Below, piece by piece: positions 21,326 to 31,245 of a stretch of DNA of 64,000 nt. The position numbers and the translations under genes were made by a program. The DNA comes from Gnetum montanum (Eukaryota; Streptophyta; Gnetopsida; Gnetales; Gnetaceae): the NCBI GenBank assembly GCA_015680685.1, contig MNCI01030541.1:286391-350390 (forward strand). The letters are read 5' to 3'. Each line of letters begins with the position of its first letter. The stretch's first letter is position 1. The notes beneath the pieces were generated by a model, which was not told the origin of the DNA, did not search any database, and was given only the letters and a program-made list of their open reading frames with translations.

Positions 21326-22000
21326 TTGGAACTAGGGGGTGTCATTTGGGGGGTCTCGAGGGTCTTGGGGGAGGCAGCTGGGCTAGAGACGGTGGAGTGC
21401 ATCTGGACAAAGGAGCATGCCTTTTGGGAGGTGCAGCTTAGGCATCAAGAAGAGGAGTTCCAACAGGAGCTGAAGCGTCTAATGCAGAAGTATGAGGAGG
21501 CAGCCAAGGTGGAGAGGATCCATTGCGATCTAGCAGAGGCAGCAACCCTACATGCTCTAGAATACAAGCTCAAGCAAAAGCTCCAAGACAAGCTGCAGGA
21601 AGAGGCCTGGCTCCAAGAAGAGAGGGAGAGGGAAGACCGAGAGGGCAAGGAGGAGGAAGCACTGATACGATAGCAGATTGATCAGAGTCACAAAAATGGT
21701 GTGTGTTTGTGGCTTCGGGAGGGGCATTGCCCATATGTCATCATGAACATTGGGCGCAATCTGCCCTGGGAAGCGTTGCGAAGGCACATCCAACACCAAG
21801 TTAAGGAGCTTCACCTGAATGGGAAGGGAAACACTGTGGAATGTGCAAGAAAAGTGGCTGCTTTCAAAGAGTTCCAAGAAGCGGCAACTTTCATTGACAC
21901 TGAGCACCACAGAGCGATGCAGGATGCAATTCATAGCAGGACAAAGCTTTTGTCATTGTACAAGGTTGCCATTCCATACTTAGTTTGTGGTCCGAGGTGG
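21326..22000 (+). pseudogene. LINE A C-terminal extension, coiled coil plus J-domain-like module
   Basis: A highly charged helix (21326-21673; EEEFQQELKRLMQKYEEAAK, KLKQKLQDKLQEE) predicts a long coiled coil. In the same frame, after one TAG, comes a module of about 85 residues. It starts WLREGHCPYVIMNIG, continues PWEALRRHI and LHLNGKG, and ends FKEFQEAATFIDTEHH. The spacing (YxIL-GI, helix II, HPD-like loop, then FxEFQEA and D..H) resembles a DnaJ J domain with HPD changed to HLN. The same module follows LINE B, C and D. The assignment is inferred from pattern only. Confidence 0.55.
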
Positions 22001-22269
22001 GGTCAATTTAGCTACTATTGCTACTTTGTTTATACTTTGGTTGTTTTTTGGATTTGTGAAGTTGATGGGTTTGTGAGTTGGAGGTCCTAGGGGGTGGACC
22101 TACCACTCATTTTTGTAATGGAGCTAACTTGGTGCACCCCACCCCCACCCCCCCAAAGTGCAAAAGGGGATGGTTTTTTGGGGGGTGTGGGGAGACTTCC
22201 CCCCTCATTTTTGGGGATTCGATGGGTTCAATTTTGTCTAGGTCATGCATGGTGTCGGTGGGGGGGGGG
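22001..22269 (+). mobile_element. LINE A 3' untranslated region, G-rich
   Basis: This non-coding stretch holds runs of G and C (for example CACCCCACCCCCACCCCCCC near 22137-22156) and ends in G10 just before the N gap. It has no poly(A). Copy 2 shows that it leads straight into the endonuclease start of LINE B. Confidence 0.5.
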
Positions 22270-22489
22270 NNNNNNNNNNNNNNNNNNNNNNNNNNNNNNN
22301 NNNNNNNNNNNNNNNNNNNNNNNNNNNNNNNNNNNNNNNNNNNNNNNNNNNNNNNNNNNNNNNNNNNNNNNNNNNNNNNNNNNNNNNNNNNNNNNNNNNN
22401 NNNNNNNNNNNNNNNNNNNNNNNNNNNNNNNNNNNNNNNNNNNNNNNNNNNNNNNNNNNNNNNNNNNNNNNNNNNNNNNNNNNNNNNNN
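22270..22489. other. Assembly gap, 220 N
   Basis: The gap follows a G10 run. Its flanks match copy 2 at 60927 and 61231, which gives a predicted real length of about 294 bases rather than 220. The missing part should hold the start of the LINE B endonuclease. Confidence 0.95.
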
Positions 22490-23290
22490 TTGCTGGTGGA
22501 TGCTTCAAATTGGAGTATCTTGATCCGTCAACATCATGTAGGAATCTTTATCACAAATTTTTATGGCCCCCAAGAGTGGCAGGATAGGTATCGAGAGCTA
22601 CAGAGAATTGTTGCAATCATTCCTGAAGAGCAAAAATGGATTTTGGTGGGGGACTTCAATCATAGGCTTTACGCCTAGGAGAAGTCCGATGGTGGGCTGC
22701 ATGATCCACAGAGGGCTCAAGTGTTCCTGCAATTCTTGGAGTCCCATGGATTGGTGGACATGGAGGCCAGGGGGTGCTAGTTCACATGGAGTAATGACAC
22801 GAAATGGGAAGATCAGGTGCTTACGAAGATTGACAAAGTTTGGATGGGGTTGGCCTTGTTGCTTGAAAGGGGGGCGGTGGTGATTGGTCAAGAGCATGTG
22901 GCTTCTAACCATAGGTCATTGTTGTGTCAAGTGGGGCCTCAAGAGATGGGAGGGCCAACACCATTTAGGTTCAAGCGATACTAGTTGAACAAGCCATGGT
23001 TGAGGGCATTAGTGGAGGATATTTGGCAAGATTACTCGTCAGCTTCAGACTCCTAGGAATTTTTAAAGCAGGGGCTAACAATGCTCAAGCATAGTATTGA
23101 ACAATTGCAAGCAAAAGATAAATACTCCGTTAGATCGTGCCAAGGGGAGCTCCTTAGATGGTTAGCAACTATTTAGGAGAGACAGGAGCAAGGACAAGAC
23201 AGGGAAGAAGCGAAAGGAGAACTGCTAGCAGCACTTCACAAGCTAAACCAAGAAGAGGAATCATACCAGAGGCAATGAAGTAGGCAGGCC
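22490..23290 (+). pseudogene. LINE B ORF2: endonuclease domain and linker
   Basis: Endonuclease motifs: LLVDASNWSILIRQHHVGIF, ITNFYGPQEW, WILVGDFNHRLYA followed by TAG in place of the Trp seen in LINE A (VWEKS), LTKIDKVWMG and SNHRSLL. The N terminus lies in the N gap and is readable only in copy 2 (about 61005-61230). Breaks are mostly TAG. A charged linker with coiled-coil character (HSIEQLQAKDKYS) follows. Confidence 0.8.
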
Positions 23291-24700
23291 TAGCTTCTGG
23301 AGGGGGATTGCAACTCTCATTTCTTTTTCACTACGGCCAAATTTGCATGGTGCACTAAGCAGATCTGGGGCCTTAAGGTGGGTGGGCTAGAAGTTGAGGG
23401 CAAAGAGGCAATGGCTTAGACACTGATGGAGTACTAGTCTAGCATCTGGGGAAGTCGGTTGGTTGCACCATTCACCATCAATGTTGACAGAATTTTGAAT
23501 GACACAAATAACAAGGGATTGTTGGCTCCTTTCACGAGGGTAGAGCTTAGCAGTTTGCTAGCTTTGATGAAGGAAGGCAAGGCGCCAAGGCCTGACAAAT
23601 GGCCTATGGAATTTTTTAAGGCTTTTATTGACATCATGGAAGCTAATTTGTTGGATGTTCTTAATGCAATGTTTTGCAGGGAGGTTAGGAGAGAAATTAA
23701 TTATTCTTGGGTTGGTGCTCATACCCAAAACCCTGCTCCGGCTTTTTTCAAAATTGCTAGTTAATCACCTGGGACCCCTAATGCCACGGCTAGTGGGGCA
23801 ACATCAAGTTGGGTTGGTTAAGGGGAGGCACATCCAGGACCAAATCATTCTAGTGCAAGAGGTGTTGCACATGCTTCAGGTTAATAAGTATCTAGGTATG
23901 TGCTTGAAGCTGGATATTACCAAGGTGTATGACACAGTTGCTTGATAGGCCCTAAGGGAGATCATGCTACGAAAAGGGTTCCACCCACACTTTGTTGATC
24001 TCTATATTCATATTCAAACATCAAGGGCCTTCTCGTTGGATCTAAAGGGGAGGCTATGGGGGTTCGCTTCTACTGGGAGGGAACTGCGTCAAGGGGACCC
24101 CCTTTCATTGTTCCTCTTCATTCTGGTAATTGATGCAATGAGAACTTACTACATGGACGAAGGGGTTAGAGGGTTGGCAATTGATGAAGCACTATGTCAA
24201 TGATACCATCCTATTGTTGCGGCCTATTGTTGCGGGCTGCAGTCACACAGGCACAAGTGGTTAATAGGGCCCTTCAGAGAATGAGGGACAAGATTGGGTT
24301 GGAAACTAACAATGGTAAATCGGCAGTTCAGCTTTTGAATACGAATCAAGGGGTTCAAGAGAGGATTACACAAACACTAGGGATTCTACCTGGGTCCACG
24401 AACGATAGATATCTAGGCCTCCCCTTGTTTGATTGGCACAAACAGAAAGTTTGGGGGGGACTACTCAAGTGTATTCAGGAGAAGGTAGGCCATTGGACTA
24501 ATTGATTTCTGTCAAGGGTTGGTAGGGCATTGTGGTCAATTTCGATGTTAACGGTGATTACATGGTATACTACTATGGTGGCCCTCCCTCCTGTCAACAT
24601 CATTGGCCAAGTTGATTGCATTATTCGGGACTTCACATGGTCAGGGGAAAAGAGGGGACTCATATGCATCTAGTGGCCTGGGACACAATGGGGAGGCCTA
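23291..24700 (+). pseudogene. LINE B ORF2: reverse transcriptase
   Basis: RT blocks: GKAPRPDKWPMEFFKAFIDI (23572-23631), GLVKGRHIQDQIILVQEVLH (about 23812-23871), motif A LKLDITKVYD (catalytic D present), motif B RQGDPLSLFLFILV and motif C HYVNDTILL at about 24191-24214. The first catalytic Asp of motif C is Asn here (AAT 24199-24201) but Asp in copy 2 (GAT 62945-62947). Frameshifts occur near 23745 and 24200. Confidence 0.85.
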
Positions 24701-25370
24701 AACGTGAAGGTGGTCTAGGGATTATGCAAATCATGGATATTCTGGCAATGGGACATCAAACGCTACTTAACCAGCTGTTGTCATAGGATCCTTCCCCAAA
24801 CCAATGTGTTTCATTAATGTGGCAGAAGTACTAGCTATGGGTTGAAGAGGAGAATGTTTCAAAAATTTGAAGGGTGTTATGTTCACACATGCGGGTGGTT
24901 GAGTCGGCAGGGTTATTATGTGCGCCACCTAGGCAGCTCATGCGACATAACTACCACACGGTTCGGGGCTGGAGGCACATGTGGAAAGGGCGACTACCCG
25001 AAAAAAGTAAAACATTTGTTTGGTTATCACATCAGGTAGCCACTCCAGTACGATGGGAGTTGAGACAGCAAGGTGTGGGGGTTGATGCCATGTGTCCACT
25101 CTACATAGCAGGGCTGGAAACAATGACCCATTTCGTTCAAGACTGCAATTATACATGACCTATTTGGCAGGCAGCTAATCTGCTGACCAAAACGCAGCTT
25201 GATGGGGACTCTCAGGCATCAGCAATCCTTTGGGCTCTATGGCACATGCGCAACTTTCTTATTTTTTGTGGGGTGTCATTGCCTCAACCGCACAAGTTGC
25301 GGCAATAGGTGTTCAGCTATGGAGAGAAGCTCATGTGGCAATGGGGGTCACTCCCACATTCGAACCACCA
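24701..25370 (+). pseudogene. LINE B ORF2: connection and zf-RVT region
   Basis: The segment contains a GRLPEKSKTFVWLSHQVATP motif at about 24990-25050 and a MCPLYIAGLETMTHFVQDC zinc-binding-like segment near 25090-25146. Together these match the plant LINE zf-RVT pattern (PxK.k.F.W ... CPlC ... E...H....C). This part lies beyond the duplicated segment. Confidence 0.75.
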
Positions 25371-26240
25371 TGCAATGAATACAAGGAAAATCCAATGCTT
25401 TGGTGGCTCATCATGAGGGTGGGGTGGGCAAAGGTGCTACTGCGGCTAAGCGAGGACCCAACATTAGAAGACAGTGCATTCTTCAACAATTGGGTGGAGG
25501 ATCACACAATATTTCATGGAATTCATATTGACCTCACAGAGGAGGCAATTGTGTGGTACCTTCAAGTGTTGGCCTTGGGGGAGGAGATCCCCCTACAAGG
25601 CAAAGGGCTACAAGATGCGCAAGAGTTCTTTCTTGGGCCCATTCCAAGGACCAGTAGTGGACAGGTGCCAAAGTCGGCCCTCAAGCCAATGTGGTAGGAC
25701 GTCGCAATCATGGAGGACTATTTTTTCATGCATCTGAGAAGTACATGGAAGCTATTAGGGGTGCATTTCACCCTCATGTCATGCCTGCACAAGGGCCACA
25801 TGGCCAATCTACCCCGGTACTTTCTTGTTGTGTTGTGCTGCTGTCGTGGGGCACCCATTCTAGACTCATTTTGGCACTTTGGAGGGTAGCAAGGGGTCAA
25901 ACCCACAGGCCATTAGAAGCAACTACAATTCATTCAATGTATGGTCAAAGGTTAAGGTGTGCTCTGCTAATAGTGGTGGACATGTCCTCAAAATTGGAGT
26001 TGGAGGGGCAAGAGGGAGGAGGCAACCAGGCCTTGGAGGGAGTGTCGGGGGGAAATCAAGGGATGCCCAGGGGGCTACAAGAAGGGGGTGCAGGGGGTGA
26101 GACATCTCATCCCCCGAAACTACAAGGGGATATGTCCATTGCTGTGAATGAGGAGGTCGAGCCAATTCTAGGGGGTGGGGGATGGGTCCTTCCACTGGGG
26201 CATTCAGTGGCCAAAGCGATTGCGTAGGGGCAGGCTGCAA
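25371..26240 (+). pseudogene. LINE B C-terminal extension, module 1 and linker
   Basis: This is the same module as in LINE A, at clear sequence distance: LWWLIMRVGWAKVLL, IDLTEEAIVWYLQVL, GQVPKSALKPMW and WKLLGVHFTLMSCL (25410-25790). A glycine-rich linker with acidic patches follows, to about 26240. Conservation of motifs between elements this divergent suggests the module was under selection while the elements were active. Confidence 0.6.
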
Positions 26241-26800
26241 AGCATGAGCTCCGAAGGCTAAATCATGTCAGTGGGAGGAAGAATTCCACCACAAGCAGGA
26301 GCAATGGATGCAGCAGCAAGCAAAGGCCATCAAAGAGGCAATGAAGAAGGAGAGGATCTAGCAAGATCTCGTGGAGGCAACAGTGCTACAAGAGTTGGAC
26401 ACGGAGCTCCGAGAGGGTATTTGGGAGGAGTTGAAGAAAGAGGTTAGGCGAAGGGAGGAGGACAGCGAGGCCAAGTCATGACATCTACAAGAAGAGCAAT
26501 AGGAAGCCCAGATCTGAGAATAGCTAGGCTACGCCAAGGCCATCACCCATACATGATCCTAGATATTGGTTAGAATGTGCCTTGGTCTACTCTGCAATGA
26601 CACATTTGCAAGTAAAGAAAGAAGTTGCACCCTTATGGCAAGGGGGACGTTGTGCTAAAGACGGAAGCCTTTAAGAACTTTTAGCATGCAACGATTTTTG
26701 CGGATACCAAACAACACATGGCTATTCTCGATGCTATCCACAAGCAAAATAGGGCCATCTTTGCTTGTACTAGGTTGCCATGCCGGCTCTAAGAGGTAGG
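26241..26800 (+). pseudogene. LINE B C-terminal extension, coiled coil plus J-domain-like module
   Basis: The coiled-coil part (QWMQQQAKAIKEAMKKERI, then ELKKEVRRREED) ends near 26500. The J-like module then reads HHPYMILDIG, VPWSTLQ, KLHPYGKGD, and FKNF-HATIFADTKQHMAILDA (26540-26745). Several Trp/Gln codons have become TAG. The loop reads HPY where a J domain has HPD. Confidence 0.5.
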
Positions 26801-27088
26801 GGTGGAGGTGTCCCTTAAGGGCCGAAGTTTTTGTCTCCCCCTCTCTAGAAGGGATTATGTAATTTTTCCTCTATAAATTGTCAAATTGTTTGGGCAGCGG
26901 GAGGTGCCAAAGATAAGTTGGTGGATGTGGGGGGTTTTATGACGCCACCTAGGGGTGTTGTGGGGGTAAGTTTTTGGGGGAGATGGGGAGATCCCTCCAC
27001 TTTTCTTTTCTTTTTTAGGTAAGCTCTTTTGCAATACTTTGTAAATTTCCTGAATTAATATAACCCGAATTTCTCCAAAAAAAAAAAA
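26801..27088 (+). mobile_element. LINE B 3' untranslated region ending in A12
   Basis: Non-coding sequence ends TTTCTCC(A)12 at 27077-27088, a poly(A) tail that marks the 3' end of a reverse-transcribed insertion. The next LINE (C) begins within about 100 bases. Confidence 0.75.
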
Positions 27089-27159
27089 GGAATTTAGAGA
27101 TTATTTATTCTCTATTTTATCCTGAGAAATAAAAAGAAAAAGGGGACTATTAATGTTAT

Positions 27160-28560
27160 TTGTTCTTCTTGAGGTCCAACAACTTGACCAAGAAGAAATG
27201 GAATACTGGCAAAAACGATCACATAACTAATGGATGAAAGATGGTGACCGCCCAATGAGGTTTTTCTTTGCGCCCGCTCAGGCTAACAACATGGCAAAGT
27301 CGATGAACAGTTTGGTCAAGCAGGGACAAGTGCTTGAGCAGACTGCCAATATTGCTTGCGAGTTTAAGCCTTTCTACGAGGCTATCTAGTGGAGGCAAGA
27401 GAGGGCTTCTCGATTGATACAAATTCAGCCGATGCTTACGAAGGAGGACAATTGACAATTACTAGCCCCCTTTACTTGGGAGGAGCTTGATACCGCTTTG
27501 AGGGATTTGAAGACAAGGAGGGTGTTGGGGCCCAACAGTTGGCCCATCAAATGTTTCCAGGAGTTTGCAAATGTTTTGGACAAAAACATTCTTGACGCAT
27601 TTAACACCCTGTTACATTGGAAACAAATTCACCGGGAAATAAATTGTTCTAGAATTGTCCTTATCCCTACGCATGAGAGTCCTTTAGAGGCTGCTCAGTA
27701 TAGGCCCATTGGGGTTTGTAATACCCTCCCTTGTTTGTTTATGAAATTACTCGTTCAAAGGCTAGGTCCCTTGATGCTGCATCTGGTGCATCATAATTAG
27801 GCTACGTTTATGAGAAATAGACTCCTTCAAGATCAGGTTATTCTTCTGCAAAAGAATCTTCACTCCCTCGAGTGGAGCATTTCCTTGGGCTATGTTTTAT
27901 GCTTGACATTGTGAAAGCTTATGACATTGTCAGTTGGGATGCCTTGGGAGATATTATGGTGGGGAAAGGTCTTAGTCACACTTTCGTTGACTTATGTCTT
28001 CAAATACAACCCTCTGCTGCATACTCCATCAACCTGGAAGGGCTTCTTTGGGGGTTCTCATCATCGAGGTGGGGTCTCTAGCAGGGGGACCCGTTGTCTC
28101 TATATCTTTTCATTATGGTTATGGACACTTTGTAGGAATACTGTAGGGCCGAAGGGGTGCAAGGCTTGCACATCAATGGGGTTGACTGCTTGGTGGAACA
28201 CTATGCAGATGGTAACATTGTTTTTACACAAGCTTCAGTGCTGCAAGCTACTGCTTTGGATCGAGCCTTATTGCATATAGCAAGGGAGGTGGGCTTGGAG
28301 GTGAATCATGCCAAATCTGCACTTTACATAACCCACACTAATCCCAGGGTCAAAGCTCGTGTCATGCAAACTTTGGGAGTGCTACCCAGTACTAATTGTG
28401 ATCGGTATCTAGGATTTCCCATGTTTGAATGGCATCATAGGAGAGCTTGGGTTCAACTCCTCAAATGTATTCAATAGCAAATTGGGCATTGGATTGCCCG
28501 CTTTCTGACTCGAAAAGGGCAGATCCTATTGGCCACCTTGGTAGTTTCATCCATTGCATG
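27160..28560 (+). pseudogene. LINE C ORF2: reverse transcriptase (5' truncated)
   Basis: The element starts inside the linker (QQLDQEEMEYWQKRS) with no endonuclease. RT blocks: RRVLGPNSWPIKCFQEFANV, INCSRIVLIPTHESPLEAA, YRPIGVCNTLPCLFMKLLV, motif A FMLDIVKAYDIVSWD (D present), motif B with TAG before QGDPLSLYLF and motif C HYADGNIVF (second Asp changed to Gly). It is the most divergent of the three LINEs and is not part of the large duplication. Confidence 0.85.
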
Positions 28561-29255
28561 ATTTACGACTTCCATTGCCAGCCTACCCCTTGACATTGAG
28601 AACAAAGTGGATCAATAAATTCGAAATTTCATTTGGTTTTTTTTTTTTGGAGGGGGGAGGGGGCCAAGGTGGGGAAACATCTCCATCTGGTGGCCTGGGA
28701 CACGATTGCACACCCCTGCAATGCAGGTGGCCTAGGAATTTTGGAATTCAGAGATCAAGTGATGATGAGATAGCAACAGTTGGTTCACCGCATGTCACCG
28801 ACTAACATGAATATGGTGTCATGGATTTAGATCATGCGCCATAAGTACCATCAATGGACTAAAATTGCCCAGGATTCTCTTTTATGGTGCTTGATCTACT
28901 AGCACATTCACCATATCATGGCACTAGGATGGCTAGCAATGCAACCTAGACTCATAATTAAAAAACAATTTCCAACAGTCCCTAGTTGGCATCAAGTCTA
29001 GCAGGGACACCTACCTAAAAAAATTAAAGCCTTCTTGTGGCCTATTAACCATAAGGCCCTTCCTGTACGGATCGAATTGCACTAGTGCGGATTACGAATT
29101 AAGGAAACATGTCTAACATGCAAGTAGGGTGCTGAAACATGTCAGCATTTTACTTTTGATTGCCCTTTTAGCATTGCCATGTGGCATGCTACCGAAATCT
29201 ACCCTTCAATTATTTTAACTGGGGAATCTATGGCAACTGCCATTCTTTGATGCCT
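28561..29255 (+). pseudogene. LINE C ORF2: connection and zf-RVT region
   Basis: Decayed continuation of the RT frame. A PKKIKAFLWPINHKALP-like stretch at about 29010-29065 and a following 'tC..gaEt.qHf.fdCpf' pattern near 29110-29165 fit the LINE zf-RVT segment. Many TAG and TGA stops break it. Confidence 0.6.
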
Positions 29256-29605
29256 GTGGAAGGCACATAATAGGCTTGTGTTCCAACAAGCGCCACTACC
29301 AACTCCAACACAAGTTGCAATAGTCAAACTTAGACTTTGAAGGGAGGTGATTGTCACTATGGGCACAACACCTACGTTCAAGCCATCCTATGATCGGTTT
29401 CAATCTAACACATATTTGTGGGACCTGCTTGTGGAAGGCACATAATAGGCTTGTGTTCCAACAAGTGCTGCTGCCAGCTCCAACATAGGTTGCAGTGAAC
29501 AGACTTAGACTGTGGAGGGAGGCAATCGTCACTATGGACACAACACCTACATTCGAGCCGTCTTGTGATCAGTTTTAGTCTAACGTGAATTTGTAGGACC
29601 TAGTC
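29256..29605 (+). repeat. 175-bp tandem duplication inside LINE C
   Basis: Two units start with GTGGAAGGCACATAATAGG at 29256 and 29431. The period of 175 is not a multiple of three, so the duplication shifts the frame. The units have since diverged mainly by transitions. Minus-strand open frames here are shadows. Confidence 0.85.
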
Positions 29606-30230
29606 CATCATGTGGGCTAGGCTGATTTTATGCCAAGACTGTTGGGGGACCTAGCTTTGCCAGATGGCAAGTCCTTCACCAATTGGCGGGGGAATTCGAC
29701 TTCCTTCCATGAGGTCACAATTGAGCTTACGGAATTGGCACTAGTGCAGATTTTTGGAGTATCGATGTCAAACCAAGTTGTGACGCCATTGTTGTGTGGG
29801 CTTCAAGATGCTCAATCTTTCTTTGAAGAGCCTTTTCCATGACCTGCTAATGGGCAAATCCCAAAGTTTGCTCTGCCTACTCTATGGCAGTTGGCCACAA
29901 AGCTCATTGAAAGGTTTTTTGCTTAGATGGGGAATGTGTGGAAGCTTCAGGGGCTTCATTTTGCATTCCTGATGTGCCTCCAAATGGGGCAACATGTCAA
30001 TATTCTAGGGTTCTTTTTAGCGTCACTAAGGCAAAGACATTATGGGCAGCACTCAGGCCTTATCTTAGCTCTGTGTTGAGCCACAAGTCCTGCCACCATG
30101 ACAAGGGAGTTGGGAACGTCTCAATTAACTTTCCAATCTGTCTATTGGCATCATAGATAACCAGTGCCTGTTAAGGAGTAGGAGGTTCCGCCTAGGTGTA
30201 TTGTTCTAGCACTCATGGCCAAATGAGCGA
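29590..30230 (+). pseudogene. LINE C C-terminal extension, module 1
   Basis: The conserved module is present at clear distance from LINE A and B: MPRLLGDLALPDGKSFTNW, IELTELALVQIFGVS, GQIPKFALPTLW, and WKLQGLHFAFLMCL (about 29938-29980). Same position, directly after the zf-RVT region. Confidence 0.6.
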
Positions 30231-30870
30231 AACCTAATCAAGATGCAAACAAACCTAGGGCGAGGCAGGCTACGATGCAGGTGCAAATTGCGCTGGAGAG
30301 GGAGGTTGCTGCTAACAAGGCAAGAACTGACAAGCGTCGGGTGTGGGAGGCCAAGTGGGAGGCAAGGGAGGAGGCCTTTAGGAGAGAGCTGGAAGAATTG
30401 CGACCGTGCCATTAGGAGGAAATGTAGTTGTGGAGGGAGGCCATGGAAGCAACAATGGTAGTGGATCTAGAGGCCCATATCCAACAAGAGCTTACCAAGG
30501 AGTTGTAGCAGGAGGAGCTGCAATGACAAACACTTAAACGAGAAGTGGAAGAACAGTGGGCCAAGAAATGTCAAGAGGAGGTGCTACAGCTGCAGCTAAG
30601 ACATGCGCATGAACAAAACACCACAACGTGGCTGAGAGAGGGGAAATGCCCCTATGTGGAAATGTAGATTAACAGTGAAGTTACATGGCCAAAATTGCGC
30701 CAGCACATTCGCCTTGCCTCTACTAAACTGAATATGGATGGTAAAGGCTCTGTTGCTGAAAGGGTGAGAAAGGCCGAGGCGTTCAAAATTTTCCAATAGG
30801 CAGCGACTTTTGTGGACATGCAAGACCTTTGTGCATAGCTAGACTTGCTGCATTCTTAGATCCGGCCTAA
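30231..30870 (+). pseudogene. LINE C C-terminal extension, coiled coil plus J-domain-like module
   Basis: A charged helix (ANKARTDKRRVWEAKWEARE in the correct frame, then ELTKEL and EEVLQLQLRHAHEQN) leads to a module reading WLREGKCPYVEM, VTWPKLRQHIR, KLNMDGKG and FKIFQ-AATFVDMQD (30632-30830). The loop keeps the D of HPD but not H or P. Stops are TAG. Confidence 0.5.
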
Positions 30871-31245
30871 ATGCAGCGGTGGACATCTGCCCCACCAACA
30901 TTAGGGGGTGGCAGATGTGCATGGTTTCTTTGTTGTTTTTTTGTTTCCATTGGTGCTTTTCAATTGCCCCATGTAGGGGAGGTGGGGGCAGTTTTTTCTG
31001 TTGTTAATGGTCAAGGGGACCTCTATCCTATTTTCCTACTATTTGTTAACTTGATTTATCTCAGTTTGTGCGAGGGTTTTATCCCCTTTTCCATGTTCCT
31101 ACAAGGTGATCCTTTACCACTTTTGGTGGGGAGGTGGATACAAGCCACCTTGGTTTTTGGTTGTTGTGGTGCTTGGGGGGTTTTCCCCTCCTTGTTCCTT
31201 CTGAGTTGTACATATCTTTTCTTTTAATACATTCCCTAAATTTTG
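30871..31245 (+). mobile_element. LINE C 3' untranslated region
   Basis: GT-rich non-coding sequence ends near TTTTGCTCAAAAATG at about 31250, a much shorter A tract than LINE B. The 118-codon frame here is low complexity and not a gene. Confidence 0.5.

Larger units (their letters stand above)
15637..24485 (+). repeat. 8.9-kb segment, copy 1 of a direct duplication
   Basis: This segment matches 54330-63206 throughout, in the same orientation, with an offset of about 38.67 kb before the N gap and 38.74 kb after it. It covers a LINE 3' tail, a 1.1-kb AT-rich spacer, all of LINE A, and LINE B up to the RT core. Most differences are single transitions. Copy 1 continues into the rest of LINE B; copy 2 stops at about 63206. 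Confidence 0.9.

Noticed and set aside
22078-22678. Several open frames crossing the N run
   Set aside because: They are artefacts of translating unknown bases. Only the LINE endonuclease frame on either side is real.
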